A DNA stretch of 64,000 nt from Wenyingzhuangia gilva. GTDB taxonomy: Bacteria > Bacteroidota > Bacteroidia > Flavobacteriales > Flavobacteriaceae. Made by a program: the position numbers and the translations under genes. Below, piece after piece: positions 23,469-31,531 of the stretch (position 1 is its first letter; each line of letters begins with the position of its first letter). The stretch is from positions 186,001 through 250,000 of the forward strand of contig NZ_JAUMIT010000004.1 of assembly GCF_030519655.1 (NCBI RefSeq). The letters are read 5' to 3'. The notes beneath the pieces were generated by a model. The model was not told the origin of the DNA and did not search any database. It saw only the letters and a program-made list of their open reading frames with translations.

Positions 23469-24639
23469 ATATCTTGTTGTGATACCTTCAGACCCTATAG
23501 CTGCTTATGAGGCAAAAGGCACATCATCGTGGTTAAAGGATTATTATAATCCTAATGGTTATTTTGATCAAGTGTATGTACTTTCTCCAAGAGAAAATAA
23601 AGAAAGAGAAGCTTATGGTTTAAAAATAATTCCTGTAAAATCTAATAGAGATTATAAAAAAAAGTTAAAAAAAATAAATCCCGTTTGTGTTAGAGCATAT
23701 GGTGGATATTGGGCAACTGATTACGCAAATTATAATAGAGTCTTTGGAATTCCTGTTGTTTCTAGTATCCATGATACAAATCCAAATTTAATTCATGACA
23801 GTTTAAAGTTTTCAGACAAGTACATTACAATGAGTAATGTTATAAAAAAGATATTATTAGAAAATAAATATGCTGAAGAAGATGAGGTTTATGTTTTAGG
23901 GAATAGGGTTGATTTAAATACTTTTAAAAAAATAGATGCTGATGTAAATATTAATGTTCAAAGTATTCGAAGTAAATTTCCATCAGGCAAAATGATTTTA
24001 CATATAGGAAGAGTTAGTGAACAAAAAAATTTTGAGACAGTAATAAAAAGCTTAAAGTTTTTAAATCCAGAGTTTTTTATAGTACATATTGGTATTGGGG
24101 ACTTTACAACAATAAACCCTATAGTAGAGAAGGAAAATTTAACAAGCAGAATATTTCATGTATCTAAAGTAGAAAATAATGAATTAGCATACTGGTATAA
24201 TGCAGCAAATGTAGTTTGTAATCCAAGCAAATGGGAAGGGTTTGGAGTAGTCTTTATAGAAGCAGCAGCTTGTAAATCTAAAATTGTCACTTCTAACATA
24301 GCACCTATGAATGAGTTTTTAGTAAATGACCATCAAATGAATTATTTGGTTGATGATTACGAAAACCCAAAGAGAATATCTGAGGCTATTTATAAATTGT
24401 TGGATGCAGAAGAAAGTAATAATGATACGTTAAAAATTATAAGAGAGAAATTTTCTAAAGAAGTAATTTCTAATTATGAAATACTACAGTATAAAGGCAT
24501 TCAGGATAAAAAGAAGTATAAGAGTGTAACTTATTTTTTTTGGAAGTTTAATTTTATATTAAATAGATATTTTAATTACGGTTTAAAAATTATTAAAATT
24601 CCAAAAAGAGTATGGAAGAAAATCAACTCGTATCTATAA
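23461..24639 (+). CDS. Glycosyltransferase, GT4-like
   Basis: A 392-residue GT-B-fold glycosyltransferase of the family 4 type. The C-terminal donor-binding half contains ILHIGRVSEQKNFETVIKSL and NPSKWEGFGVVFIEAAACKS, including the conserved glutamate of the EX7E-like motif. The last 40 residues are basic and aromatic (FNFILNRYFNYGLKIIKIP), likely attaching it to the inner face of the cytoplasmic membrane. It overlaps wzt by eight bases and the next gene by 28 bases, so translation is coupled. Donor and acceptor sugars are not deducible. This and the next several genes look especially AT-rich compared with the neuBCA genes. Confidence 0.88.
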   Translation: MNKYLVVIPSDPIAAYEAKGTSSWLKDYYNPNGYFDQVYVLSPRENKEREAYGLKIIPVKSNRDYKKKLKKINPVCVRAYGGYWATDYANYNRVFGIPVVSSIHDTNPNLIHDSLKFSDKYITMSNVIKKILLENKYAEEDEVYVLGNRVDLNTFKKIDADVNINVQSIRSKFPSGKMILHIGRVSEQKNFETVIKSLKFLNPEFFIVHIGIGDFTTINPIVEKENLTSRIFHVSKVENNELAYWYNAANVVCNPSKWEGFGVVFIEAAACKSKIVTSNIAPMNEFLVNDHQMNYLVDDYENPKRISEAIYKLLDAEESNNDTLKIIREKFSKEVISNYEILQYKGIQDKKKYKSVTYFFWKFNFILNRYFNYGLKIIKIPKRVWKKINSYL

Positions 24640-25622
24640 TACTTCCTGTTTATAATGGAGAAACATATTTAGCTCAATCTATAAAAAGCTGCTTAAGTCA
24701 AACCTATAGAAACATAGAGCTTATTATTGTAAATGATTGCTCTACAGACAATACATTAGCTATTGCAAAAGATTTTGCTAAGAATGATACTAGAGTAAGA
24801 ATTGTTAATAATTCCACAAACAAGCGTTTGCCTGCAAGTTTAAATATTGGTCATAGTATGGCTAAAGGAGATTTGTTAACCTGGACAAGTGATGATAATA
24901 TGTATTTACCAACAGCAATAGAAATAATGGTCAATACGATTTGTAATCAAGATGCTGATTTTGTTTATGCTGACTTTATTCAAATTGATGAAAATTCAAA
25001 TGAATTAAAAACTTTCCATCTAGAAGAACCGCAAGAGGTTATATGGAGAAATGTTATTGGTGCTTGTTTTTTATATAAAAAAGAAGTTTATGTAAAAAAT
25101 AATGGATACGATGAAAAGTTATTTATGGTAGAGGATTATGATTTTTGGTTAAGAGGTTTTATGAAACATAAATTTTTCCATATAAATAAAGTACTTTATA
25201 AGTATAGAATTCATAAGCAAAGTTTAACTCATGAGATTAATAATGTAAATTCTGAAAAGCAATTAATTTTTGAGAATAATAAATATAAAATGTACGCAAG
25301 TGTTTTTGATGAATATAAATTTCCAATAGAACTTCAAAAACTAATTATCCAATTTCAAAAAACACATACTATTGATAGTCATATACTAATTAAAAATATA
25401 GAGAAAATAAAACAATTTTATTCGAGTGTATTTCATTTATCAGATTATAAACAACATATTTTTTGTTTAAAAGATAAGTATATCAAAGGAGTAAGAGTAA
25501 CTGGTAATACACAAGGTATTATTCCCTTTTTTAAACTAATTTATTTTTTTCATTCTGTAATGACGGTTAATGATTATAAAACAGCTTTGAAAATAGCAAC
25601 ATATAAAATTTTAAAAAAATAA
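24612..25622 (+). CDS. Glycosyltransferase, GT2 family
   Basis: A 336-residue GT-A-fold inverting glycosyltransferase. The N-terminal nucleotide-sugar-binding region SIILPVYNGETYLAQSIKS and IVNDCSTDNT is followed by WTSDDNMYLP, the DxD-like metal site, and by FMVEDYDFWLRGFMKHKF, which carries the conserved ED acceptor/base motif. The C-terminal 110 residues are outside the catalytic domain and of unknown role. The ATG lies within the end of the preceding gene. Linkage specificity is unknown. Confidence 0.88.
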   Translation: MEENQLVSIILPVYNGETYLAQSIKSCLSQTYRNIELIIVNDCSTDNTLAIAKDFAKNDTRVRIVNNSTNKRLPASLNIGHSMAKGDLLTWTSDDNMYLPTAIEIMVNTICNQDADFVYADFIQIDENSNELKTFHLEEPQEVIWRNVIGACFLYKKEVYVKNNGYDEKLFMVEDYDFWLRGFMKHKFFHINKVLYKYRIHKQSLTHEINNVNSEKQLIFENNKYKMYASVFDEYKFPIELQKLIIQFQKTHTIDSHILIKNIEKIKQFYSSVFHLSDYKQHIFCLKDKYIKGVRVTGNTQGIIPFFKLIYFFHSVMTVNDYKTALKIATYKILKK

Positions 25623-25624
25623 TT

Positions 25625-26527
25625 ATGGAGCCTTTAATTACAATTTTATTAACTACCTACAACAGGGCACATTTAATAGGAGAAACCTTAGACTCTATTA
25701 TTGCACAAACTTATACTAATTGGGAATGTATTATTGTGGATGATAATTCTATGGATAATACAAAAATAGTTGTTAATGAGTTTGTAAACTCTGACGATAG
25801 AATAAAATATCTAGTTAAAGACAAACTAATAAAACAAGGGCTACCAGCGGGTAGAAATATAGGAATAAAAAAAGCTAAAGGACAGTATCTAGTTTTTTTT
25901 GATGATGATGATATTGTTCATTATCAACTTATAGAAATATGTGTTAAAGAGTTTTCTAAAAATAAAAATATTGATTTTGTACATTATGAAAAACAATCTT
26001 TTGAAGGGGCTTTTAATAAAGATTCCTTAGAGTTAATCTTAAATTTTGAAACAGAGCAATTAGAAGGAAATATATATGAAAAAATAGTTTTAGGAACATT
26101 GCCTTTAGCATCTTGCACCGTAATGTGGAAAACGGAGTTGTTTGAGGAAGATTTATTTAAAGAAGAATTAATGTACGCAGAAGAATGGGAGTGTTATTCT
26201 AGGATTCTCATTAAAAATAAATTAAGAGGAGTTTATATAAAGGAACCCTTGTATTTTAATAGAAAACATAGTAAATCAAATACAGGTGAATTTTGGAGTA
26301 ATGATCCTATAAGAATGTCTTCATATGTTAAAGCACAACAATTAGTTTGTGAGAATTTAATAGATTCTAATTTAATGACAAATAAGCTAAAGAAATATTT
26401 TTACCATAAAAGTTATACTTTAAAATCAAAATTGATTATTTCTAAATTATTAGAACAAAGTTTTATGAACAAAGTTTATTTTTGGATATATCCATTAAAA
26501 TTTAATTTATATAAATTTCTAAAATAA
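25625..26527 (+). CDS. Glycosyltransferase, GT2 family
   Basis: A 300-residue GT-A enzyme, opening with ITILLTTYNRAHLIGETLDS and CIIVDDNSMDNT. The metal-binding aspartates are in VFFDDDDIVHY, and MYAEEWECYSRILIKNKL supplies the conserved acidic pair further on. It follows the previous gene by two bases, and the two share the general plan of family 2 glycosyltransferases without being close copies. Substrate unknown. The C-terminal stretch (MNKVYFWIYPLKFNLYKFLK) is hydrophobic-basic and may contact the membrane. Confidence 0.87.
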   Translation: MEPLITILLTTYNRAHLIGETLDSIIAQTYTNWECIIVDDNSMDNTKIVVNEFVNSDDRIKYLVKDKLIKQGLPAGRNIGIKKAKGQYLVFFDDDDIVHYQLIEICVKEFSKNKNIDFVHYEKQSFEGAFNKDSLELILNFETEQLEGNIYEKIVLGTLPLASCTVMWKTELFEEDLFKEELMYAEEWECYSRILIKNKLRGVYIKEPLYFNRKHSKSNTGEFWSNDPIRMSSYVKAQQLVCENLIDSNLMTNKLKKYFYHKSYTLKSKLIISKLLEQSFMNKVYFWIYPLKFNLYKFLK

Positions 26528-26528
26528 T

Positions 26529-27767
26529 TTGAAAAACATCTTAATCATATCAGAATCTATAGACATAGAAGACAGTAGTGGTTCTAAGGTAAATGTAGCT
26601 TTGATACAAAATCTTAAGAAGATAGGATATCAAATAAAGGTATTGCATTATACTAGAAAAAATATTCAATTAGGTAACGAAATTGAGTGTATTGCTATTC
26701 CTGAAATTAAATTTTCTTTAAATTATATTTTAAGTAGAACACAACGTGTTTTTCAAAGAATTACAAAATTAAATGTGTCTAAATTTTTAGAAAATATATT
26801 CGGACATTCTTTTACATTTTTTAATGATTCTAGAAGTATTACTAAAGCTGTTAATAAAAATTATTGCGAGGAAGATTTAATTATTACCCTAAGTAAAGGA
26901 GCTAGTTTTAGGCCACATCATGCTATGTTAAGATTGCCTAATTTACATAGTAAATGGATGGCTTATGTTCATGATCCTTATCCTTTTCATTTTTATCCAA
27001 GACCTTATAATTGGGTGGAGGCTGGATATCAATACAAAGAAGATTTTTTTAGAAAAGTATCCGAACAAGCTAAGTACAGTGCTTTTCCAAGTCTGTTGCT
27101 TAAAGAATGGATGGGGAGTTATTTTCCTAATTTTTTAAAAACAGGAGTCATTATTCCTCATCAAAATCTAGAAGTAGAAATTAAAAATAGCGAAATTAAT
27201 TTACCTAATTATTTAGATACAAATAAATTTAATTTACTACATGCTGGTAATTTAATGAAACAACGTTCCCCTATAAGTTTAATAGAAGGGTTTAAATTAT
27301 TTTTGAAAAAAAATAAAGAGGCTAAAGAAAACTCTAAATTATTGCTGTTGGGTCATGCTGCTTATTACAAAAATAAATTAATCAAAGAAATTAATCACAA
27401 TATATATTGGAGTCAAGGAAATGTGCCCTTTGAGGAAGTAGATGTTGTTCAAAAAAATGTATCGGTTAATATTATTTTGGAATCTAAATCAGAAATTAGT
27501 CCGTTTTTACCTGGTAAATTTCCACATTGCATAAGTGCTAATAAACCTATTTTATTATTAGGACCTTATTATAGTGAAAGTAAACGTTTATTAGGAAATG
27601 ATTATCCATATATAACAGAAGCTGACGAAGTGGAGAAAATCTCCATAAAAATAGAAGAACTATATTATAGTTGGAAACAAAATTCAGACCTAAAATTAAA
27701 TAGACCTGATTTAGAAAATTACATTGGGATATTTTATTTAAAAGAAATTATAGAAACGTTGGCTTAA
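26529..27767 (+). CDS. Glycosyltransferase, GT-B fold (GT4-like)
   Basis: A 412-residue protein starting at TTG (26529); no in-frame ATG near the N-terminus would keep the conserved opening NILIISESIDIEDSSGSKV, in which the SSGSKV loop is a typical donor-half glycine-rich turn. The C-terminal half has LLHAGNLMKQRSPISLIEGF, a phosphate-binding-like segment, and SPFLPGKFPHCISANKPILL, which resembles the end-domain loop of GT4 enzymes. It is one base after the preceding gene and abuts the next. The assignment to a glycosyltransferase is by fold-type likeness and context; the exact family is uncertain. Confidence 0.75.
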   Translation: MKNILIISESIDIEDSSGSKVNVALIQNLKKIGYQIKVLHYTRKNIQLGNEIECIAIPEIKFSLNYILSRTQRVFQRITKLNVSKFLENIFGHSFTFFNDSRSITKAVNKNYCEEDLIITLSKGASFRPHHAMLRLPNLHSKWMAYVHDPYPFHFYPRPYNWVEAGYQYKEDFFRKVSEQAKYSAFPSLLLKEWMGSYFPNFLKTGVIIPHQNLEVEIKNSEINLPNYLDTNKFNLLHAGNLMKQRSPISLIEGFKLFLKKNKEAKENSKLLLLGHAAYYKNKLIKEINHNIYWSQGNVPFEEVDVVQKNVSVNIILESKSEISPFLPGKFPHCISANKPILLLGPYYSESKRLLGNDYPYITEADEVEKISIKIEELYYSWKQNSDLKLNRPDLENYIGIFYLKEIIETLA

Positions 27768-28669
27768 TGAAATTTTCTATTGTAATAACAACTCGAAATA
27801 GATTAAAAGATTTAAAAATTACTTTAAAATCTTTAGGAAAAATTCTTGTTAGAAATGATATTGAATTATTGATTTGTGATGATGCCTCAATTGATGGAAC
27901 TCAAGAGTTTTTAAAAGAAAAATATTCAGAACATCATTTGATTTTAAATAAAAAAAGTAAAGGATTAATTGCTAATAGAAATACACTAAATAACTTAGCA
28001 AAAGGAGAGTATATTATTTCTTTAGATGATGATGCTCATTTTTTAACAGAAAATGTTGTAGAAGAAATAGAAAAATGTTTTGTCGAAAATCCTACATGTG
28101 CAGTTCAAAGTTTAAGAATTTTTTGGGGAATAGAAACACCAAATGTTTTAGTTGAAAAAGATACAAGTCAAATTTGTAAAGGATTTGTTGGGTGTGGTCA
28201 TGTTTGGAGAAAAAAAGCTTGGGATGAAATACCAAATTATCCTCAATGGTTTGTGTTTTATGGAGAAGAAGATTTTGCTTCTTTTCAATTATTAAAAGAA
28301 GGATGGGAGGTTATATACAATCCAAAAGTATTAGTGCATCATCGAGTAGATATTAAATCTAGAAAAAAACAGAAAGATTACAGATTAAGGTTAAGAAGAT
28401 CTTTACGATCAGGTTGGTATTTGTATTTGCTTTTCTATCCGATAAAAGAAATTCCAAGAAGGTTTTTATATACCTTATGGATACAAGTAAAAAAGAAAAC
28501 TTTTAAAGGAGATGTAAAAGCTACACTAGCTATTATACAAGCTTTGTTAGATATTTTTTATAATATTCCAAAACTGAGTAAAAACAGTAATCGATTGACA
28601 AAAAAAGAATTTAAATTGTATCAAGAATTACCCGACACAAAATTATATTGGGATCCAAATAAAGAATAA
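27767..28669 (+). CDS. Glycosyltransferase, GT2 family
   Basis: A 300-residue GT-A glycosyltransferase. The start SIVITTRNRLKDLKITLKS and LICDDASIDGTQEFL form the nucleotide-binding part; SLDDDAHFL holds the metal-binding aspartates; FYGEEDFASFQLLKEGW provides the catalytic-base region. The sequence RVDIKSRKKQKDYRLRLRR is strongly basic, as seen in membrane-associated members such as rhamnosyltransferase-like enzymes. It is in the array between the GT-B gene and the nonulosonic acid genes, one base before neuB. Confidence 0.88.
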   Translation: MKFSIVITTRNRLKDLKITLKSLGKILVRNDIELLICDDASIDGTQEFLKEKYSEHHLILNKKSKGLIANRNTLNNLAKGEYIISLDDDAHFLTENVVEEIEKCFVENPTCAVQSLRIFWGIETPNVLVEKDTSQICKGFVGCGHVWRKKAWDEIPNYPQWFVFYGEEDFASFQLLKEGWEVIYNPKVLVHHRVDIKSRKKQKDYRLRLRRSLRSGWYLYLLFYPIKEIPRRFLYTLWIQVKKKTFKGDVKATLAIIQALLDIFYNIPKLSKNSNRLTKKEFKLYQELPDTKLYWDPNKE

Positions 28670-28670
28670 A

Positions 28671-29669
28671 ATGTTTATCATAGCAGAAATAGCGCAAGCA
28701 CACGATGGAAGTTTAGGAATGACACATGCCTATATAGATGCGGTGGCTAAAACAGGTTGTGATGCCATTAAGTTTCAAACTCATATTGCGGAAGCAGAAA
28801 GTAGTATTCATGAACCTTTTAGAGTAAAGTTCTCTAAACAAGATGCTACTAGAATGGAGTATTGGAAACGTATGGAATTCACACTAGAACAATGGAAAGA
28901 TATCAAACAACATTGTGACGAAGTAGGCTTAGAGTTTATGAGTTCTCCTTTTAGCAATGCTGCGGTAGATTTGTTAGAAGAAGTAGGTGTAAAACGCTAT
29001 AAAGTAGGTTCTGGCGAAGTTAATAATTTTGTGCTGTTAGAAAAAATAGCGCAAACTGGTAAGCCTGTTGTTATTTCATCGGGGATGAGTTCTTATGAAG
29101 AGTTAGATAAAACCATAGCGTTTTTAAAATCAAGACAAGTAGATTATTCCATTTTGCAATGTACAACAGCCTATCCAACAAAACCTGAGCAGTTTGGTTT
29201 GAATGTAATTCAAGAATTAAAAAATAGATACCAAGTTCCTATTGGTTTTTCAGATCATTCTTCAGCTATTGAAGCATGTATTGCTGCCACTGCTTTGGGA
29301 GCTGAAATACTAGAATTTCATGTGGTATTTGATAAAGAAATGTTTGGTCCCGATGCCAAAGCATCTTTAACCATGGCTGAAACTACTAAATTGGTAAAAG
29401 CAGTAAAAAACATAGAGAAAGCACTTAAAAATCCTGTTGAGAAATCTGATATTTCTCAATTTGATACCTTAAAATCTATTTTCGAAAAATCTTTAGCCAT
29501 TAACAAAGATTTAAAAAAAGGACATATGTTAAGATTTTCGGATTTAGAAACCAAGAAACCTAAAGGATTTGGTATCTTGACGAGTGAATACGAAAAGATC
29601 ATCGGGAAAAAAATCAACAAAGATTTAAATCAATGGGATTTTTTAAAAGAAGAAGATATAACTGAATAA
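28671..29669 (+). CDS. neuB: Nonulosonic acid synthase, NeuB family
   Basis: NeuB condenses phosphoenolpyruvate with ManNAc (or a related hexose such as 2,4-diacetamido-sugar) to make Neu5Ac or legionaminic acid. The 332-residue protein has a TIM barrel with FIIAEIAQAHDGSLGM, DAIKFQTHIAE, FMSSPFSNAAVDLL, VGSGEVNNF, QCTTAYPT and GFSDHSSAIEA, all characteristic of the family. The C-terminal 60 residues form a SAF (antifreeze-like) domain that caps the active site. It is directly followed by a hydrolysing epimerase and a cytidylyltransferase, which together make a CMP-activated nonulosonate. The exact sugar cannot be told from this gene alone. Confidence 0.92.
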   Translation: MFIIAEIAQAHDGSLGMTHAYIDAVAKTGCDAIKFQTHIAEAESSIHEPFRVKFSKQDATRMEYWKRMEFTLEQWKDIKQHCDEVGLEFMSSPFSNAAVDLLEEVGVKRYKVGSGEVNNFVLLEKIAQTGKPVVISSGMSSYEELDKTIAFLKSRQVDYSILQCTTAYPTKPEQFGLNVIQELKNRYQVPIGFSDHSSAIEACIAATALGAEILEFHVVFDKEMFGPDAKASLTMAETTKLVKAVKNIEKALKNPVEKSDISQFDTLKSIFEKSLAINKDLKKGHMLRFSDLETKKPKGFGILTSEYEKIIGKKINKDLNQWDFLKEEDITE

Positions 29670-29670
29670 T

Positions 29671-30831
29671 ATGGCCATTAAAAAAATATGTGTAGTTGTG
29701 ACTGCACGTCCATCTTATAGTAGAATTAAAACGGCGTTAATAGCCATTAAAAATCATCCTGATTTAGAGTTACAATTGGTGATTGCTGGTTCCGCTTTAT
29801 TGGGTAGGTATGGGAATGCAGTAGACTATATAGAAAAAGATGGTTTTAAAGTAGCAGAAAAGGTTTTTATGGTTTTAGAAGGCGAAAATCCTACTTCTAT
29901 GGCCAAAACTACAGGATTAGGAGTCATGGAATTGGCCAATGTTTTTTATCGCTTACAACCAGATGCTGTGGTAACCATTGCAGACAGATTTGAAACAATC
30001 GCAACAAGTATTGCTGCTGCTTATCAAAACATTCCATTAGTACATATTCAGGGAGGAGAAGTTACGGGAAATATAGATGAAAAAGTTCGTCATGCCAATA
30101 CCAAATTAGCAGATGTACATTTGGTGGCTTCCGAAGATGCTAAGCAAAGAGTTTTAAAAATGGGAGAAAATCCAGAGATGGTTTTTAATACAGGATGTCC
30201 GTCAATAGATTTGGCAGATGAAATTAAAAAGAATCCAACTTTAGATTTTGACCCTATTCAAAAATACGGAGGTGTTGGAGTAGAAATTAATTGGAAAGAA
30301 CAAGGATACCTTGTAGTGATGCAACATCCTGTAACCACAGAATATGCATCGGCAAGAAAAGATGTAGAAGAAACTTTAAAAGCGGTTCACGAATTAAACA
30401 TGCCTACTTTTTGGTTTTGGCCCAATGTAGATGCAGGTTCTGATGGAACTTCTGGAGGAATAAGGTCTTTTAGAGAAATACACAAACCACAAAATATTCA
30501 TTTTTTTAAAAACATGGAACCTAATGATTTTTTAAAATTATTGACAAATAGTAAATGTTTGATAGGGAATTCTAGTGTGGGTATTCGTGAGTGTTCTTAT
30601 TTAGGCGTACCTGTGGTAAACATAGGAACACGTCAAAATAAAAGAAAAAGAGGAAATAATGTGTTGGATACCGTTTATGATAAAAATGAAATCATAAAAA
30701 GCATTCAGAACAGAATTTCAGTTACAGATATTGTATCAGAAAATATTTATGGTGATGGAAAATCAGGACAAAGAATAGCCAATATACTTGCAGAGACTAC
30801 ATTAACTTTTCATAAAACAATTGTGTATTAA
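29671..30831 (+). CDS. neuC: Hydrolysing UDP-GlcNAc 2-epimerase, NeuC family
   Basis: NeuC-type enzymes turn UDP-GlcNAc (or a UDP-diacetamido sugar for LegG) into the free epimerised sugar plus UDP, providing the substrate of NeuB. The 386-residue GT-B-fold protein has CVVTARPSYSRIKTAL at the start, VVTIADRFETIATSIAAAYQ, IQGGEVTGNIDEKVRHA and LIGNSSVGIRECSYLGVP, which match the hydrolysing subgroup rather than WecB. It lies one base after neuB and shares its stop with the next start. A separate non-hydrolysing epimerase lies further on at 35232. Confidence 0.9.
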   Translation: MAIKKICVVVTARPSYSRIKTALIAIKNHPDLELQLVIAGSALLGRYGNAVDYIEKDGFKVAEKVFMVLEGENPTSMAKTTGLGVMELANVFYRLQPDAVVTIADRFETIATSIAAAYQNIPLVHIQGGEVTGNIDEKVRHANTKLADVHLVASEDAKQRVLKMGENPEMVFNTGCPSIDLADEIKKNPTLDFDPIQKYGGVGVEINWKEQGYLVVMQHPVTTEYASARKDVEETLKAVHELNMPTFWFWPNVDAGSDGTSGGIRSFREIHKPQNIHFFKNMEPNDFLKLLTNSKCLIGNSSVGIRECSYLGVPVVNIGTRQNKRKRGNNVLDTVYDKNEIIKSIQNRISVTDIVSENIYGDGKSGQRIANILAETTLTFHKTIVY

Positions 30832-31529
30832 TGAAAGTATTAGGAATTATACCCGCCAGAGGAGGTTCTAAAGGAGTTCCTAGGAAGAATATTAAATTAT
30901 TGGGAGGAAAACCTTTGATTCAATACACTTCTGAGGTTGCTTTGGCTAGTAAATGGATTGATACAGTTGTTTTAAGTAGTGATGATGATGAGATTATAGA
31001 GGTTTCAAAAAAAATAGGAATTGTGGTTCCTTTTAAAAGGCCTTCTGATCTAGCTATAGATACAACCCCAACTTTACCTGTAATTCAACATGCTTTAACG
31101 TATTATAAAAGTATCGGTGTTGACTTTGATGCTGTTTGTTTGTTACAAGTAACCAGTCCCTTTAGAACGGTTGATTTTTTAAATAAAGCCATTGAAAAGT
31201 TTATAAAGGCAGATACGGATAGTTTAGTTTCTGTACAAGAAGTACCACATGAATACAATCCTCATTGGGTGTTTGAAGAATCTTCTAATGGAAATTTAAA
31301 AATAGCGACTGGTGATGAGCAAATTATTTCTAGGAGACAAGATTTACCTAAAGCTTACCATAGAGATGGTAGTATTTATATAACCAAAACTTCGGTTCTT
31401 TTAGAACAAGATTCTTTATATGGAAATAGTGTTGCTTATATAGAGTCTCCTAAAGAATGGTATGTAAATATAGATACGATGGAAGATTGGGCGAAAGCAG
31501 AAGAATTGTTTAAAAAAATAAAAAACTAA
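30831..31529 (+). CDS. neuA: CMP-nonulosonate cytidylyltransferase, NeuA family
   Basis: NeuA activates the nonulosonic acid with CTP to form CMP-Neu5Ac or the equivalent. The 232-residue enzyme has the CTP-binding loop IIPARGGSKGVPRKNIK at the start, followed by LLQVTSPFRTVDFLNKAI and the conserved RDGSIYITKT segment. It lacks the C-terminal SGNH/esterase domain found in some NeuA proteins. It overlaps neuC by one base and completes the NeuB-NeuC-NeuA set. An acylneuraminate transferase that would use the product is not recognisable by motif, but an unassigned GT-B gene two genes downstream is a candidate. Confidence 0.9.
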   Translation: MKVLGIIPARGGSKGVPRKNIKLLGGKPLIQYTSEVALASKWIDTVVLSSDDDEIIEVSKKIGIVVPFKRPSDLAIDTTPTLPVIQHALTYYKSIGVDFDAVCLLQVTSPFRTVDFLNKAIEKFIKADTDSLVSVQEVPHEYNPHWVFEESSNGNLKIATGDEQIISRRQDLPKAYHRDGSIYITKTSVLLEQDSLYGNSVAYIESPKEWYVNIDTMEDWAKAEELFKKIKN

Positions 31530-31531
31530 AC

